From NCBI RefSeq assembly GCF_022538055.1, contig NZ_JAKZAM010000015.1, positions 2,501-66,500 on the forward strand: 64,000 nucleotides of DNA. The letters are read 5' to 3'. Position numbers and translations under genes: made by a program. Positions within the stretch are counted from its first letter, which is position 1; every line of letters begins with the position of its first letter. The notes below the pieces were generated by a model. That model did no database searches, had not been told where the DNA came from, and saw only the letters and a program-made list of their open reading frames with translations. The stretch is from Cognataquiflexum nitidum (lineage in GTDB: Bacteria; Bacteroidota; Bacteroidia; Cytophagales; Cyclobacteriaceae). Positions 39,180-47,762 of the stretch are shown here, piece after piece.

Positions 39180-39926
39180 ATGAAAAAACAAGCATTTATA
39201 TTCCTGATTTCAGCATCCTTGGCATTTGCCTGTGGAGGAAATCAAGAAGCAACTGAGGAAACTGAAGTTGCAGAGGTAGCTGAAACTGTTGCTCCTGAAT
39301 CTGAATGGATCAGCCTATTTGATGGGACTTCATTTAACGGATGGTCCAAATATGGTGGAGGTGAAGTCGGTAAAGCCTGGAAAGTTCAGGATGGTGCCAT
39401 TTACCTTGATGCTACCAACAAGGCCGGCTGGCAAACTGGTGACGGTGGTGACATCGTGACCAATGAGGAGTTTGACAACTACCACCTACAAGTCGAGTGG
39501 AAAATAGCTCCAAACGGAAACAGTGGTATTATCTTCTTTGTGCATGAAGCACCCGAATACACCTATCCTTGGAATACCGGCATGGAAATGCAGGTTCTAG
39601 ACAATGATGGACATCCTGATGCCAAGATTGTAAGCCACCGTGCTGGTGATTTGTACGACCTGATCGTCAGCAGTGAAGAGACGGTCAAGCCTGTTGGAGA
39701 ATGGAATCTTGCTGAGATCATCGCCAAAGACGGTAACCTTGAACTTCACCTTAACGGTGTCATGATCGTGTCTACCACACTTTGGACTCCTGAGTGGGAA
39801 GCTTTGATCGCCAAAAGCAAATTCAAAGACATGCCGGGCTTCGGTACTTTTAAGAAAGGCAAGATCGCACTTCAAGACCATGGTGATGAAGTTTGGTTTA
39901 AAAACATCAGAATCAAGAAGCTGTAG
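39180..39926 (+). CDS. DUF1080 (3-keto-disaccharide hydrolase family) lipoprotein
   Basis: This 248-residue lipoprotein has a signal ending LAFAC (Cys 18). The DUF1080 concanavalin-like beta-sandwich begins with SLFDGTSFNGWSKYGG near residue 42 and includes DIVTNEEFDNYHLQVEWKI (near 90), GNSGIIFFVHE near 113, TGMEMQVLDNDGHPD near 131 and IALQDHGDEVWFKNIRIK at the end. Pfam now names this family 3-keto-disaccharide hydrolase. It would cleave the glycosidic bond of the 3-keto-glycoside in the periplasm. It is the last gene of the right arm, two bases after the cytochrome. Confidence 0.95.
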   Translation: MKKQAFIFLISASLAFACGGNQEATEETEVAEVAETVAPESEWISLFDGTSFNGWSKYGGGEVGKAWKVQDGAIYLDATNKAGWQTGDGGDIVTNEEFDNYHLQVEWKIAPNGNSGIIFFVHEAPEYTYPWNTGMEMQVLDNDGHPDAKIVSHRAGDLYDLIVSSEETVKPVGEWNLAEIIAKDGNLELHLNGVMIVSTTLWTPEWEALIAKSKFKDMPGFGTFKKGKIALQDHGDEVWFKNIRIKKL

Positions 39927-39952
39927 ATTTCTGAAAATTCATTGAAAAAAAG

Positions 39953-39976
39953 AAACCCGAGCCTTGGCTCGGGTTT
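39953..39976. terminator. Intrinsic terminator between the DUF1080 gene and the beta-barrel gene
   Basis: AAACCCGAGC and GCTCGGGTTT form a 10-bp stem with a CTTG loop, serving two convergent genes. Confidence 0.93.
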
Positions 39977-39999
39977 TGTCGTTTACAAGGGAAAGTAAT

Positions 40000-40656
40000 T
40001 TATTTTCCAGGAAGCCTAAAAACCAAACCTCCATCAAATCCAAACTGATACATGGTGGAAAAAGTCGAAACTCCTGCACCCAATCCACCTGTGCCAAAAT
40101 ACAATCCCCCGCCCAGTGATTGAACAGCTGAGAACAAAGATGCCTGAATTCTGATCGCTATATTGTCAGCTACCCAGAAGTTGGATCCACCCCTGATATT
40201 CCATGCAAATTTTGTCCCGTTGTTGGTGTTTCCGTTGTCCGGATTTCTTACATTAAAAATCCCCATACCTAGACCTCCTCCAAAAAAAGGTTCGACAGTT
40301 TCATTGAGCGGAATATAATTGGTGAAATTCAACATGACCCAGTTAATTCCTAACTCAAAATTTGACCTTTTCAGCCCACCCCCGCCTATGCTTGGATCCC
40401 TGAAGGTCGTCGGGGCAAATGTGTCCTGCCTTTTATATTGAATTTCAATGGCACGGTTGCCGGGAATGGCATATTCCAATCCCAAACCCCATCTGAACCC
40501 ATCTTGGATTTGCCCTTCGGCATAAGAATTTGCCGAATAGAAATTGTTAAATCTATCAGGAAAAACATATCCCGCGTAGGTATTTACTCGAAGTTCCTGA
40601 GCAAATCCTAAGCCACTCAATACCATCAATAGGATTACAATAATTGATTTTTTCAT
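40000..40656 (-). CDS. Outer membrane beta-barrel protein
   Basis: This 218-residue protein starts from the ATG at 40656, chosen because MKKSIIVILLMVLSGLGFAQ is a clean signal peptide. An upstream ATG at 40692 would put 12 polar residues before it. The mature part alternates aromatic and polar residues in beta strands, has FFGGGLGMGIFNV near the middle and ends VFRLPGK, typical of OmpA-like or OprF-like barrels of about 8 strands. Function is unknown. Single gene. Confidence 0.8.
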   Translation of the reverse strand: MKKSIIVILLMVLSGLGFAQELRVNTYAGYVFPDRFNNFYSANSYAEGQIQDGFRWGLGLEYAIPGNRAIEIQYKRQDTFAPTTFRDPSIGGGGLKRSNFELGINWVMLNFTNYIPLNETVEPFFGGGLGMGIFNVRNPDNGNTNNGTKFAWNIRGGSNFWVADNIAIRIQASLFSAVQSLGGGLYFGTGGLGAGVSTFSTMYQFGFDGGLVFRLPGK

Positions 40657-40909
40657 TTTATTAGGGTTTATAAAGTTGTTTTTATTCTTCAATCAAAAAT
40701 TCAGAAAACATAGTTTCCAGTCCAAATTTCTTTATCTGCTTAATGGAATTATTTTACTCGCAGAAGTAAATTTTCTATAATGAACGGGTAATGATGATTG
40801 TTTCTTGCAACCATGATCATTATCAGGATATAATTCTCAAATATTTTTTTCTTTAAAATATGAATCGATCAACAATATATAGGATTAAAAGATGGTGTAA
40901 TAAACCACA

Positions 40910-41272
40910 TTACTCTTTCTTTTTTCCGGTAAAGGTTCCCTCAGCCATTGTTCCCAATTTCACTTTCCCCTTCATTTCATTTCCGGTCACTGTACCGTTA
41001 TATTCGATGATTTCTCCACTAATGCTAAACTCTAGGTAAATGATATTGCCATTTAGGGTTCCTTTTACTTCGAAATCTCCCAACTGACCGGTGTAGGTTC
41101 CCTTGAGGTTGGTGGAGTCCACATGCTCAAGGACAAAAGTAGGTGAACCGCTCCCCGCTGAGGTTTCGACATTCATAATCCAAGTTCCATTTACATTTGT
41201 GGCGGTTTGAGCCAATAGAAAATCGGTTTTTACCACAAAGAATAAGATGAGAATAAAGGCTAATTTTTTCAT
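40910..41272 (-). CDS. Small secreted beta-rich protein, function unknown
   Basis: This 120-residue protein has signal peptide MKKLAFILILFFVVKTDFLLAQ. The mature part has a repetitive pattern of short strands with G-T-(W/Y/F) motifs (NGTWIMNVET, LKGTYTGQ, VKGTLNGN, YNGTVTGNEMKGKV, AEGTFTGKK), like lipocalin-type or secreted DUF domains of Bacteroidota. I do not recognise a named family. The 217-base gap before it holds nothing. Confidence 0.7.
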   Translation of the reverse strand: MKKLAFILILFFVVKTDFLLAQTATNVNGTWIMNVETSAGSGSPTFVLEHVDSTNLKGTYTGQLGDFEVKGTLNGNIIYLEFSISGEIIEYNGTVTGNEMKGKVKLGTMAEGTFTGKKKE

Positions 41273-41460
41273 TTCGATTGATTTAAGTAAAAGTCGAATT
41301 TAAGAAAATTCTGAAATTATTTTATTTCACTTTTTATGCTCATCGGGAAAGTTTCTGATTTCTGCCTTTGGTTTTTAATTTCAGATTTGAAATTCCTCCT
41401 ATGGAAAAATCCCATTGGTGGTGTTTTGAGCAACTACCTGAAGAAATTGAATTGAAGGAT

Positions 41461-42786
41461 TTAAGCTATAGCAGCCTTTTCCTGCTTTTCTAATTTTCTG
41501 ACTACCATCAGTAGAATCAGCCCTATGGAAAACCAAATGGCCAAAGCAATGATCGAATTGCGCATGCTGCCGGTGAGGTTGTCCATAAATCCCCACATGA
41601 CGAGTCCGCACATCATGGCCAACTTTTCGCAGACATCAAAGAAGCTGAAGTAACCTGCGTTGTTTTCTGTTTTGGGGATAAACTTCGCATAAGTCGACCG
41701 GGACAGAGACTGTATTCCTCCCATCACCATCCCGATAAAGAAACCTGCTATGTAAAAGTGAAAAGCAGTCTGTATAAAATAGCTGCCGATGCACACGAAA
41801 ATCCAAATAGTCACCGCAATAGTCAGAGCCTGAAGGTTTCCCGTCTTTTTGGAAATCCAAGCAAACAGGAAAGCACCGATAATACCTACATATTCCAATA
41901 AAAGGATGGTTATGATCAACTCTGTCATACCCATTCCCACTTCCTTTTCTCCAAATGATGCAGCCATGAACATTACCGTCTGTACACCCATGATATAGAA
42001 GAAAAAACTCATGAGGTACATCTTTAATTTTGGTTCGGTATTAAGTCTCTCCCAGATCTTGGCCAATTCCCGGTATCCATTGAGGAGAAACTTCCTCTCT
42101 GTCCTGGTTTTGGAATAGATTCCTTTGGGAAGCTTTCGGAAAGTAACCTGAGCAAATCCAAACCACCATATCCCTGTGAGGAGAAATGAAATTCTGGGGA
42201 GTAGCGAACCATCTTCTATGCCTAGGGCTTCCTGATTGAGGATGGCGGCAAGATTGAGGAGTAGTAGGGTCGTAGAACCGATATACCCAAATGCGTAACC
42301 CCGGGCGCTGACTTTGTCTTGTTGGTCTTCGGTGGCGATAGCCGGGAGATATGAATTATAAAAAACAATGCTGCCCGAATAGCCAATCGTGGCCAACATC
42401 ATGAAGGCCAATCCGAAGTGAACCATTTCGGGTCCATCAAAAAAGAATAGAGAAGAACAGCCGATCGCTCCCAGGTAGCAAAAGAACTGCATAAACCTTT
42501 TTTGATTGCTGTAATAATCCGATATCGAAGACAGGAGTGGAGAGACGAGGGCAATGATTCCAAAAGCAATACCGAGGTTGATGGAGTAAGCTGCTGTATT
42601 TTCGATCTCCAATCCAAAAACCGTGATTTTGCTGCCGGCATCGGTGGTAGTAATCGAATTGTAATAAGCCGGGAAAATCGCCGAGGCGATCACCAAAGAA
42701 TAAGCGGAATTGGACCAATCATACATGGCCCAAGCACGAATCGTTTTTCGGTCATTCTTTGCGATGACCTGACTGTCTTCTTTCAT
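41461..42786 (-). CDS. MFS transporter, UMF1 (Atg22-like) family
   Basis: This 441-residue protein has about 12 membrane segments and opens with the family signature RAWAMYDWSNSAYSLVIASA near residue 17. GFFIGMVMGGIQSLSRSTYAKFIP (core GGIQSLSRS) near 350 is also typical. Members are related to yeast vacuolar amino acid exporter Atg22. The bacterial substrate is unknown. Single gene upstream of the pyrophosphatase end. Confidence 0.92.
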   Translation of the reverse strand: MKEDSQVIAKNDRKTIRAWAMYDWSNSAYSLVIASAIFPAYYNSITTTDAGSKITVFGLEIENTAAYSINLGIAFGIIALVSPLLSSISDYYSNQKRFMQFFCYLGAIGCSSLFFFDGPEMVHFGLAFMMLATIGYSGSIVFYNSYLPAIATEDQQDKVSARGYAFGYIGSTTLLLLNLAAILNQEALGIEDGSLLPRISFLLTGIWWFGFAQVTFRKLPKGIYSKTRTERKFLLNGYRELAKIWERLNTEPKLKMYLMSFFFYIMGVQTVMFMAASFGEKEVGMGMTELIITILLLEYVGIIGAFLFAWISKKTGNLQALTIAVTIWIFVCIGSYFIQTAFHFYIAGFFIGMVMGGIQSLSRSTYAKFIPKTENNAGYFSFFDVCEKLAMMCGLVMWGFMDNLTGSMRNSIIALAIWFSIGLILLMVVRKLEKQEKAAIA

Positions 42787-42852
42787 CTGATTTGGTTATT
42801 GGGCTAGTGGTACCCAATGAAGATAAAAAGAATTTTGTCCAATAAATAGCTG

Positions 42853-43539
42853 TCAATTATTCATATTCTTTTGATACGCCGCAATGGCTTCCTGTAGGAC
42901 TTGGAATGCCTCTTCTTTTTCACTTATTGATTTGATTTTTACTTGACCTTTTCCTTTGTAATTTTCAAACCAGATAGTCAATATTTCAATCATCCCCGGA
43001 TAATCATCCTCTAGGTTTTTCATAGTGCGAATATTTTCAAGGTATCCTTTTGCCGGCAATCCGATCAATTTGTCATCCAATTCGCCATTATCAAGCATTC
43101 TGATAATCCCAATGACACGACATTCTACGAGGCTTCCTCGGGTTAGGGGCGGTCCCAAAATCAGAATATCAAGAGGATCTCCATCTCCGCCTTTTGCCGG
43201 ATCCTGCAGGGATTGGGGTATCATCCCATAGTTTCCCGGATACCCTAGGTAGTCCACCACCCGTCTGATTCCATCTATTTCAGGCAATTCAAGGTGACCG
43301 TTCTCCTTATTGACTTCCCATTTTTCCAAAGTTCCTGTCGGAATTTCGACCACCACGTTGATTAGGGAATCTCCAACCATCGCAGGATAACCGTGAAGAA
43401 AATGAACTGAATCCTTTATCGAATGTTCCTCAACTTGAGGCAATGGTGGCAAAACAGTTACAGAACTTTCATTCCTCTTTTGACAGGAAAACAAAACAAT
43501 TCCCAAAAACAAAATGAATCTAACAGTTACCTTATTCAT
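42853..43539 (-). CDS. ppa: Family I inorganic pyrophosphatase, lipoprotein form
   Basis: This 228-residue protein has a lipoprotein signal ending VLFSC (Cys 19). The family I pyrophosphatase domain has VVEIPTGTLEKWEVNK near 66, DYLGYPGNYGMIPQS near 95 and the metal site GGDGDPLDILILG near 117, with the three Asp conserved. The family hydrolyses pyrophosphate and is normally a soluble cytoplasmic enzyme. The signal here points to the cell envelope. Single gene. Confidence 0.92.
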   Translation of the reverse strand: MNKVTVRFILFLGIVLFSCQKRNESSVTVLPPLPQVEEHSIKDSVHFLHGYPAMVGDSLINVVVEIPTGTLEKWEVNKENGHLELPEIDGIRRVVDYLGYPGNYGMIPQSLQDPAKGGDGDPLDILILGPPLTRGSLVECRVIGIIRMLDNGELDDKLIGLPAKGYLENIRTMKNLEDDYPGMIEILTIWFENYKGKGQVKIKSISEKEEAFQVLQEAIAAYQKNMNN

Positions 43540-43728
43540 AAATCATTATAAAATATTGGAGGTATAAATTATATTTTTACACTTGATGAGGATACTTTTT
43601 AAAGAGTTTGGGTTTATTGAATTCATTATTTTTTTGAATTTATCACCATGTTTTTTTAACTAAAACTGGGTTCCGACAATTCCAATCAAGCAAAGCAAAA
43701 ATAAAAGATATCCAATTCTGACTAACCA

Positions 43729-44226
43729 CTACATAAATTTCCTGTCTTCTGCGTAACTGCCACGCCCTTCCCTTTTGCTTATTGTTCTTTCAAATGCCAA
43801 AGAAAATGCTCTCCTTGAAAATTCTAGAGGTGCTTGAGTTAATGTTAACGGAATAAACTCTTTTGAATATTTTATCCAAAAAATGATTCTTACGGCCTGA
43901 TATAAGGCAAAACTACTTAATGGTAAATATGATATCGATGTGCCTGCCCATAGGAATGAGAAACATAAAATCAGCCATGTGATAAAAAAATAGATATTTC
44001 TGAATCGTAATCCAATAGGTCTTGTAATAGTAATTGCCAAAGTGGCAATCCCTATAAAAAGTAGGCTAAAATGTTTGAAATTCGGCAAATACTGGACGAG
44101 TAAAAAATGAGACAAAATGCAAATCGAAAAGGTTAAGAGGATTAATAAATCCGAATTGTCAAGTTTTCTAAATTCTAATTTCAGATATGTAAATTTTCTT
44201 TCATTGGGAATTCCACTTTTCTTCAT
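43729..44226 (-). CDS. Hypothetical membrane protein
   Basis: This 165-residue protein has about four hydrophobic segments (near residues 28-46, 52-68, 76-96, 100-116) between a basic N-terminus and a basic, soluble C-terminal tail of about 45 residues. No family is recognised. Around it, 43540-43728 and 44227-44502 are AT-rich and hold no gene that I can support. Confidence 0.55.
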   Translation of the reverse strand: MKKSGIPNERKFTYLKLEFRKLDNSDLLILLTFSICILSHFLLVQYLPNFKHFSLLFIGIATLAITITRPIGLRFRNIYFFITWLILCFSFLWAGTSISYLPLSSFALYQAVRIIFWIKYSKEFIPLTLTQAPLEFSRRAFSLAFERTISKREGRGSYAEDRKFM

Positions 44227-44502
44227 TTCGAAATATGTGCTAGTAGATTGGTATCTAATTTGATTTTATGTAGATAGTGATTATACAATAATATTTTTCT
44301 GATATAAATATTGATGAGTGTAAGGTTATTTATTCCTTTTAAAACTAACCCTTCTCCTTTTATTTTCCTATAAAATCACTTCCTTTCCCCCATCCTCCAC
44401 CGATCACTTTCATTTTCCATTGGTAGATTTTGGAGTTTTCGGACTGTTATTTTAAAGGTCAATACCCTATATTACAGCAGTATTGCATTCCGAAATCACT
44501 TT

Positions 44503-45060
44503 ATGGACAGAAGAAAATCGCTTAAAATCCTTGGAGGTACCGCAGTGGGTATCGCAGGGTTGGTTCTTGTGGACTGGAAATGGCAGCTCGTCGACCAGTT
44601 GACACACAAAGGTTTTTTCTCTTTCAAGGAAGAGCAATTGATCACCGCCATCGCGGACACGATCATTCCTGCAGGATTGCCAACCAAAGTCCCTACCCCG
44701 GATGCCCAACCTATCGGTGCACTGAGTACCGGCACGGACAAATATCTGATCAGGCTTTTTGAGCATTGCTACGAAAAGGAAGATCAGGATATGATCAAAT
44801 CCCAATTGTCATCACTTGCAGCAAAGTCAAAGACAACACTAGGTAAATCTTTTGAAAAAGGTACTCAAGAGGAACGTGAAGGGCTTTTACTTTCATTTTC
44901 TGCTTCCGAAAATGAGGAGGAGAAGAAGTTTTTTGACCTTATAAAATCACAGACCATCACGGGATTCACCACCGTCAAGGAGGTGATGGCAGATTATCGA
45001 GGCTACAAAGTGGCACCGGGCTATTTCCATGGATGCATCGATGTACCTTCCCAAGCTTAA
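44503..45060 (+). CDS. Gluconate 2-dehydrogenase subunit 3 family protein (Tat), second locus
   Basis: This 185-residue protein has the Tat signal MDRRKSLKILGGTAVGIAGL followed by the subunit-3 domain (FSFKEEQLITAIADTIIPAG near 44, DKYLIRLFEHCYEKEDQDM near 83, PGYFHGCIDVP at the end). It lacks the lipobox cysteine of its counterpart at 31639, so it would be released or stay attached through the uncleaved signal. It is 12 bases upstream of its GMC partner, in the opposite gene order to the first locus. Confidence 0.9.
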   Translation: MDRRKSLKILGGTAVGIAGLVLVDWKWQLVDQLTHKGFFSFKEEQLITAIADTIIPAGLPTKVPTPDAQPIGALSTGTDKYLIRLFEHCYEKEDQDMIKSQLSSLAAKSKTTLGKSFEKGTQEEREGLLLSFSASENEEEKKFFDLIKSQTITGFTTVKEVMADYRGYKVAPGYFHGCIDVPSQA

Positions 45061-45072
45061 ACCCAAGACGAC

Positions 45073-46767
45073 ATGTTACAGGATTCAAAAGATAAGCGCA
45101 CCTATGATGCGATCGTGATTGGTTCAGGCGCCAGCGGAGGATGGGCTGCCAAGGAACTCACAGAAAAAGGATTGAAGACCCTAGTCCTCGAAAGGGGCAG
45201 GATGGTCCGGCACATAGAAGATTACCCCACCGCTTCCAAAGCACCTTGGGAGTTTGAGTTCCGTGGTGCGGTTCCTGTAGATAAGCGATCAGGTATCGGT
45301 GCAGCCAGGTGGGCGAGAGAAGAGACCATGCATTGGGCTTTGGCCGAAGATGAGCAGCCGATCATTGAAGAAAAGCCATTTCGTTGGTTTAGGGGATACC
45401 ATGTCGGAGGCAAGTCATTGCTTTGGGCTAGGGCAACGCAGCGTTGGTCTGATTATGATTTTGAAGGTCCGGCGCGGGATGGCTTTGCGGTGGATTGGCC
45501 GGTGAGGTATAAAGACTTAGAGCCTTGGCTGGATTATGTAGAGACATTTGCAGGAATCGCCGGAGGAAGGGACGGATTGCCTGAGTTGCCGGATTCCATC
45601 GTGCAGCCGGGATTTGAGTTGAGTTGCATCGAGCAATATTATAAAGAACAGCTCAAGCAGAATTATGGCGATCGACACCTCATCCAAGGAAGGTGTGCAC
45701 ACCTAACTGATCCTCAGCAAATACATAGAGAACAAGGACGGAATAAGTGCCAAAACCAAGGTATGTGTAACCGAGGCTGCGTGTACGGAGGTTATTTTTC
45801 TGCCAATGCTTCTACTTTGCCATGGGCAGAAAAGACAGGAAATCTTACTATCAGACCCGATTCTGTGGTGGAATCTATCATCTATGACGAATCAAAAGGA
45901 AAAGCTTCAGGTGTGAGGATAATTGACAGGAATACAGGGGAGGCAATGGAATTTTATGCGAAGATTATCTTTGTGAATGCGTCGACCATTGCGACAAATG
46001 CCATATTACTCAATTCCAAATCATCCCGATTCCCCAATGGCATCGGCAATGACAACGGTTTGATGGGCAAATTCCTTGCCTGTCATAATTACCGTGGAAA
46101 AGGAAGCGCGAGCTATGAGGGATTTGCTGACAAGGCCACCGACGGCAGGCATGCAGGACACGCCTATGTGCCGAGGTTCAGGAATGTATTCCGTCAGGAC
46201 ACAGACTTTTTACGCGGCTATTCGATCGGGATGGCAGGAGGAAGAGGTCTTGGCTCGGACACAAGTGGCATCGGGCATGACCTTCGTGACAGCCTACTCA
46301 ACCAAAAATATGGTACTTGGCGCATGTCTGCTTGGATGCAGGGAGAAACCATTCCCATCGAAACCAATCATATCCGACTCAGCACAGAAGAAAAGGATAA
46401 ATACGGAATCCCAAAGATTATCCTTTCGGTCGAATGGACTGAGAATGACGATAAGATGACAGCAGATTTCCTGCAGCAGCAACAGGAGATGTTCGAAAAA
46501 GCGGGTTTTACAGATATCAAAGTCGAAGACAGCAAAGCACCTCCGGGATCAGATATCCACGAGATGGGAGGCGTCCGAATGGGAAAAGATCCAAAAACCT
46601 CCCTGCTGAATGAATGGAATCAGTTGCATACCTGCAAAAATGTTTTCGTCTCGGATGGGGCGAGCTTTACGAGTACAAGTACCCAAAATCCTACACTGAT
46701 GTTTATGGCTTTTACTGCCCGTGCAGCAAACCACGCGGTGGAGGAATTAAACAAGGGAAATTTGTAG
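45073..46767 (+). CDS. GMC oxidoreductase, second locus
   Basis: This 564-residue protein has the FAD motif IVIGSGASGGWAAKEL near residue 15, RGYHVGGKSLLWARATQR near 110, the cysteine motif C-x5-C-x3-C in CQNQGMCNRGC near 226, and IHEMGGVRMG near 496 with QNPTLMFMAFTARAANHA near 538. It is a paralogue of the enzyme at 32218 and has no signal peptide. No isomerase, DUF1080 or cytochrome gene accompanies this pair, so it may share the first locus's downstream enzymes or have another substrate. Confidence 0.92.
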   Translation: MLQDSKDKRTYDAIVIGSGASGGWAAKELTEKGLKTLVLERGRMVRHIEDYPTASKAPWEFEFRGAVPVDKRSGIGAARWAREETMHWALAEDEQPIIEEKPFRWFRGYHVGGKSLLWARATQRWSDYDFEGPARDGFAVDWPVRYKDLEPWLDYVETFAGIAGGRDGLPELPDSIVQPGFELSCIEQYYKEQLKQNYGDRHLIQGRCAHLTDPQQIHREQGRNKCQNQGMCNRGCVYGGYFSANASTLPWAEKTGNLTIRPDSVVESIIYDESKGKASGVRIIDRNTGEAMEFYAKIIFVNASTIATNAILLNSKSSRFPNGIGNDNGLMGKFLACHNYRGKGSASYEGFADKATDGRHAGHAYVPRFRNVFRQDTDFLRGYSIGMAGGRGLGSDTSGIGHDLRDSLLNQKYGTWRMSAWMQGETIPIETNHIRLSTEEKDKYGIPKIILSVEWTENDDKMTADFLQQQQEMFEKAGFTDIKVEDSKAPPGSDIHEMGGVRMGKDPKTSLLNEWNQLHTCKNVFVSDGASFTSTSTQNPTLMFMAFTARAANHAVEELNKGNL

Positions 46768-47210
46768 CTATTGTGGAATAAAACCATTCGGAAAGAGAAA
46801 AGCCTAAAAGTGGTTGAGAATTGCCTCTTGATTTTGTTGATGTAAAAGTAACAAAAAAAACCTCAGTGATGAGGCTGACGGTTTTTGGGCTAGAAAGAAT
46901 CGACGATCAGTATATGTCCTTTTTGTCTATCGTTCTATCGATTGAACTAGCTGCACTAACCTAACAAAAAGTAAAATATAGTAAGTACTATGAAGGTGCT
47001 GACACAGCCACCATCTAATTTTTTTGCGCCGTAGTCTGCAATCAATGTTCTGAACAGGTTGTTCAAACTTTTTAGGTGATTTTTGAATCTTGGTTTCTAA
47101 CCTTCCCAATCAAATTGCTGTAGTTGCAGAGGGAATACCAATGCTGTTTTGGTATTTTGGAAAAACACCCCTCCTGAATACTCAGAAGAGGTTGATTTCG
47201 AGTTCGATTT
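46768..47210. other. Gene-poor 443-base stretch
   Basis: No gene is supported. A CCTCA/TGAGG hairpin lies at about 46862-46880, set between an A run (46852-46860) and a T run, and may terminate the GMC gene. AATACCAA and TTTGGTATT form a hairpin at about 47137-47157. Confidence 0.45.
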
Positions 47211-47552
47211 TTATTTTTCAGAAAGTGTCCGGTTTGGTTGGGGTTGATTCCTCATCGTTCCGGTCTTTTCTCTGCGGTTTTCATTCTCTGCATTTACATT
47301 TGGATCTTCATTCCTTGGAAGGGACTTGTTCTTGTTTTGTTTATCCAAATCTTTATTTTTTGAGGGATCAACAGTTTTGGAAGTCACCTTTAATTTTCTT
47401 TCCTTTTCCTCATCAAGGTCAAATTCACGATCAGTTTTTCTTTCACCTTGGTCAGTAGGATTCAAGTCATTTCTGCCTCTTTCTTGGTTTGTTCTTTGAT
47501 TTGAATTTTTTCCATCCTGAGGATTGCGGTTTTCATTTTTTTGTTTGTTCAT
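47211..47552 (-). CDS. Small hydrophilic low-complexity protein
   Basis: This 113-residue protein is made almost only of Asn, Gln, Lys, Arg, Glu, Asp, Pro and Thr, with no hydrophobic core, signal or cysteine. It is probably disordered. Starts such as MNKQKNENRNPQDGKN resemble small hydrophilic proteins common in Bacteroidota, whose role is not known. An opposite-strand frame overlaps it. The ATG, complete stop and codon pattern favour this strand, but its reality is moderate. Confidence 0.45.
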   Translation of the reverse strand: MNKQKNENRNPQDGKNSNQRTNQERGRNDLNPTDQGERKTDREFDLDEEKERKLKVTSKTVDPSKNKDLDKQNKNKSLPRNEDPNVNAENENRREKTGTMRNQPQPNRTLSEK

Positions 47553-47702
47553 GATTTCGTGGGTTTATGTTGGTAAATTATTGACTCTCAAAGTTACATC
47601 ACCCAATAAATCAATGTTTTACATGAATTTTTAAAATAGATGCAAAATTCACAGCAAGAAAAATCTCTATAAAAAAATAGAGTTGACGGGAGATTTAAAA
47701 AT

Positions 47703-47731
47703 AATGGTCTAGAAAGGATTCCTAGACCATT
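47703..47731 (-). terminator. Hairpin downstream of the phytanoyl-CoA dioxygenase-like gene
   Basis: AATGGTCTAG and CTAGACCATT form a 10-bp stem with a 9-base loop, 30 bases past the stop of the - strand gene. Confidence 0.7.
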
Positions 47732-47762
47732 TAATTTCTTTTAAAAATCAATTTTTACATAC

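Noticed and set aside
47090-47458. + strand frame of 122 codons opposite the hydrophilic protein
   Set aside because: Phe/Ser/Leu-rich text is what a Lys/Asn/Glu-rich gene gives on the other strand; the - strand reading was preferred, with moderate confidence.
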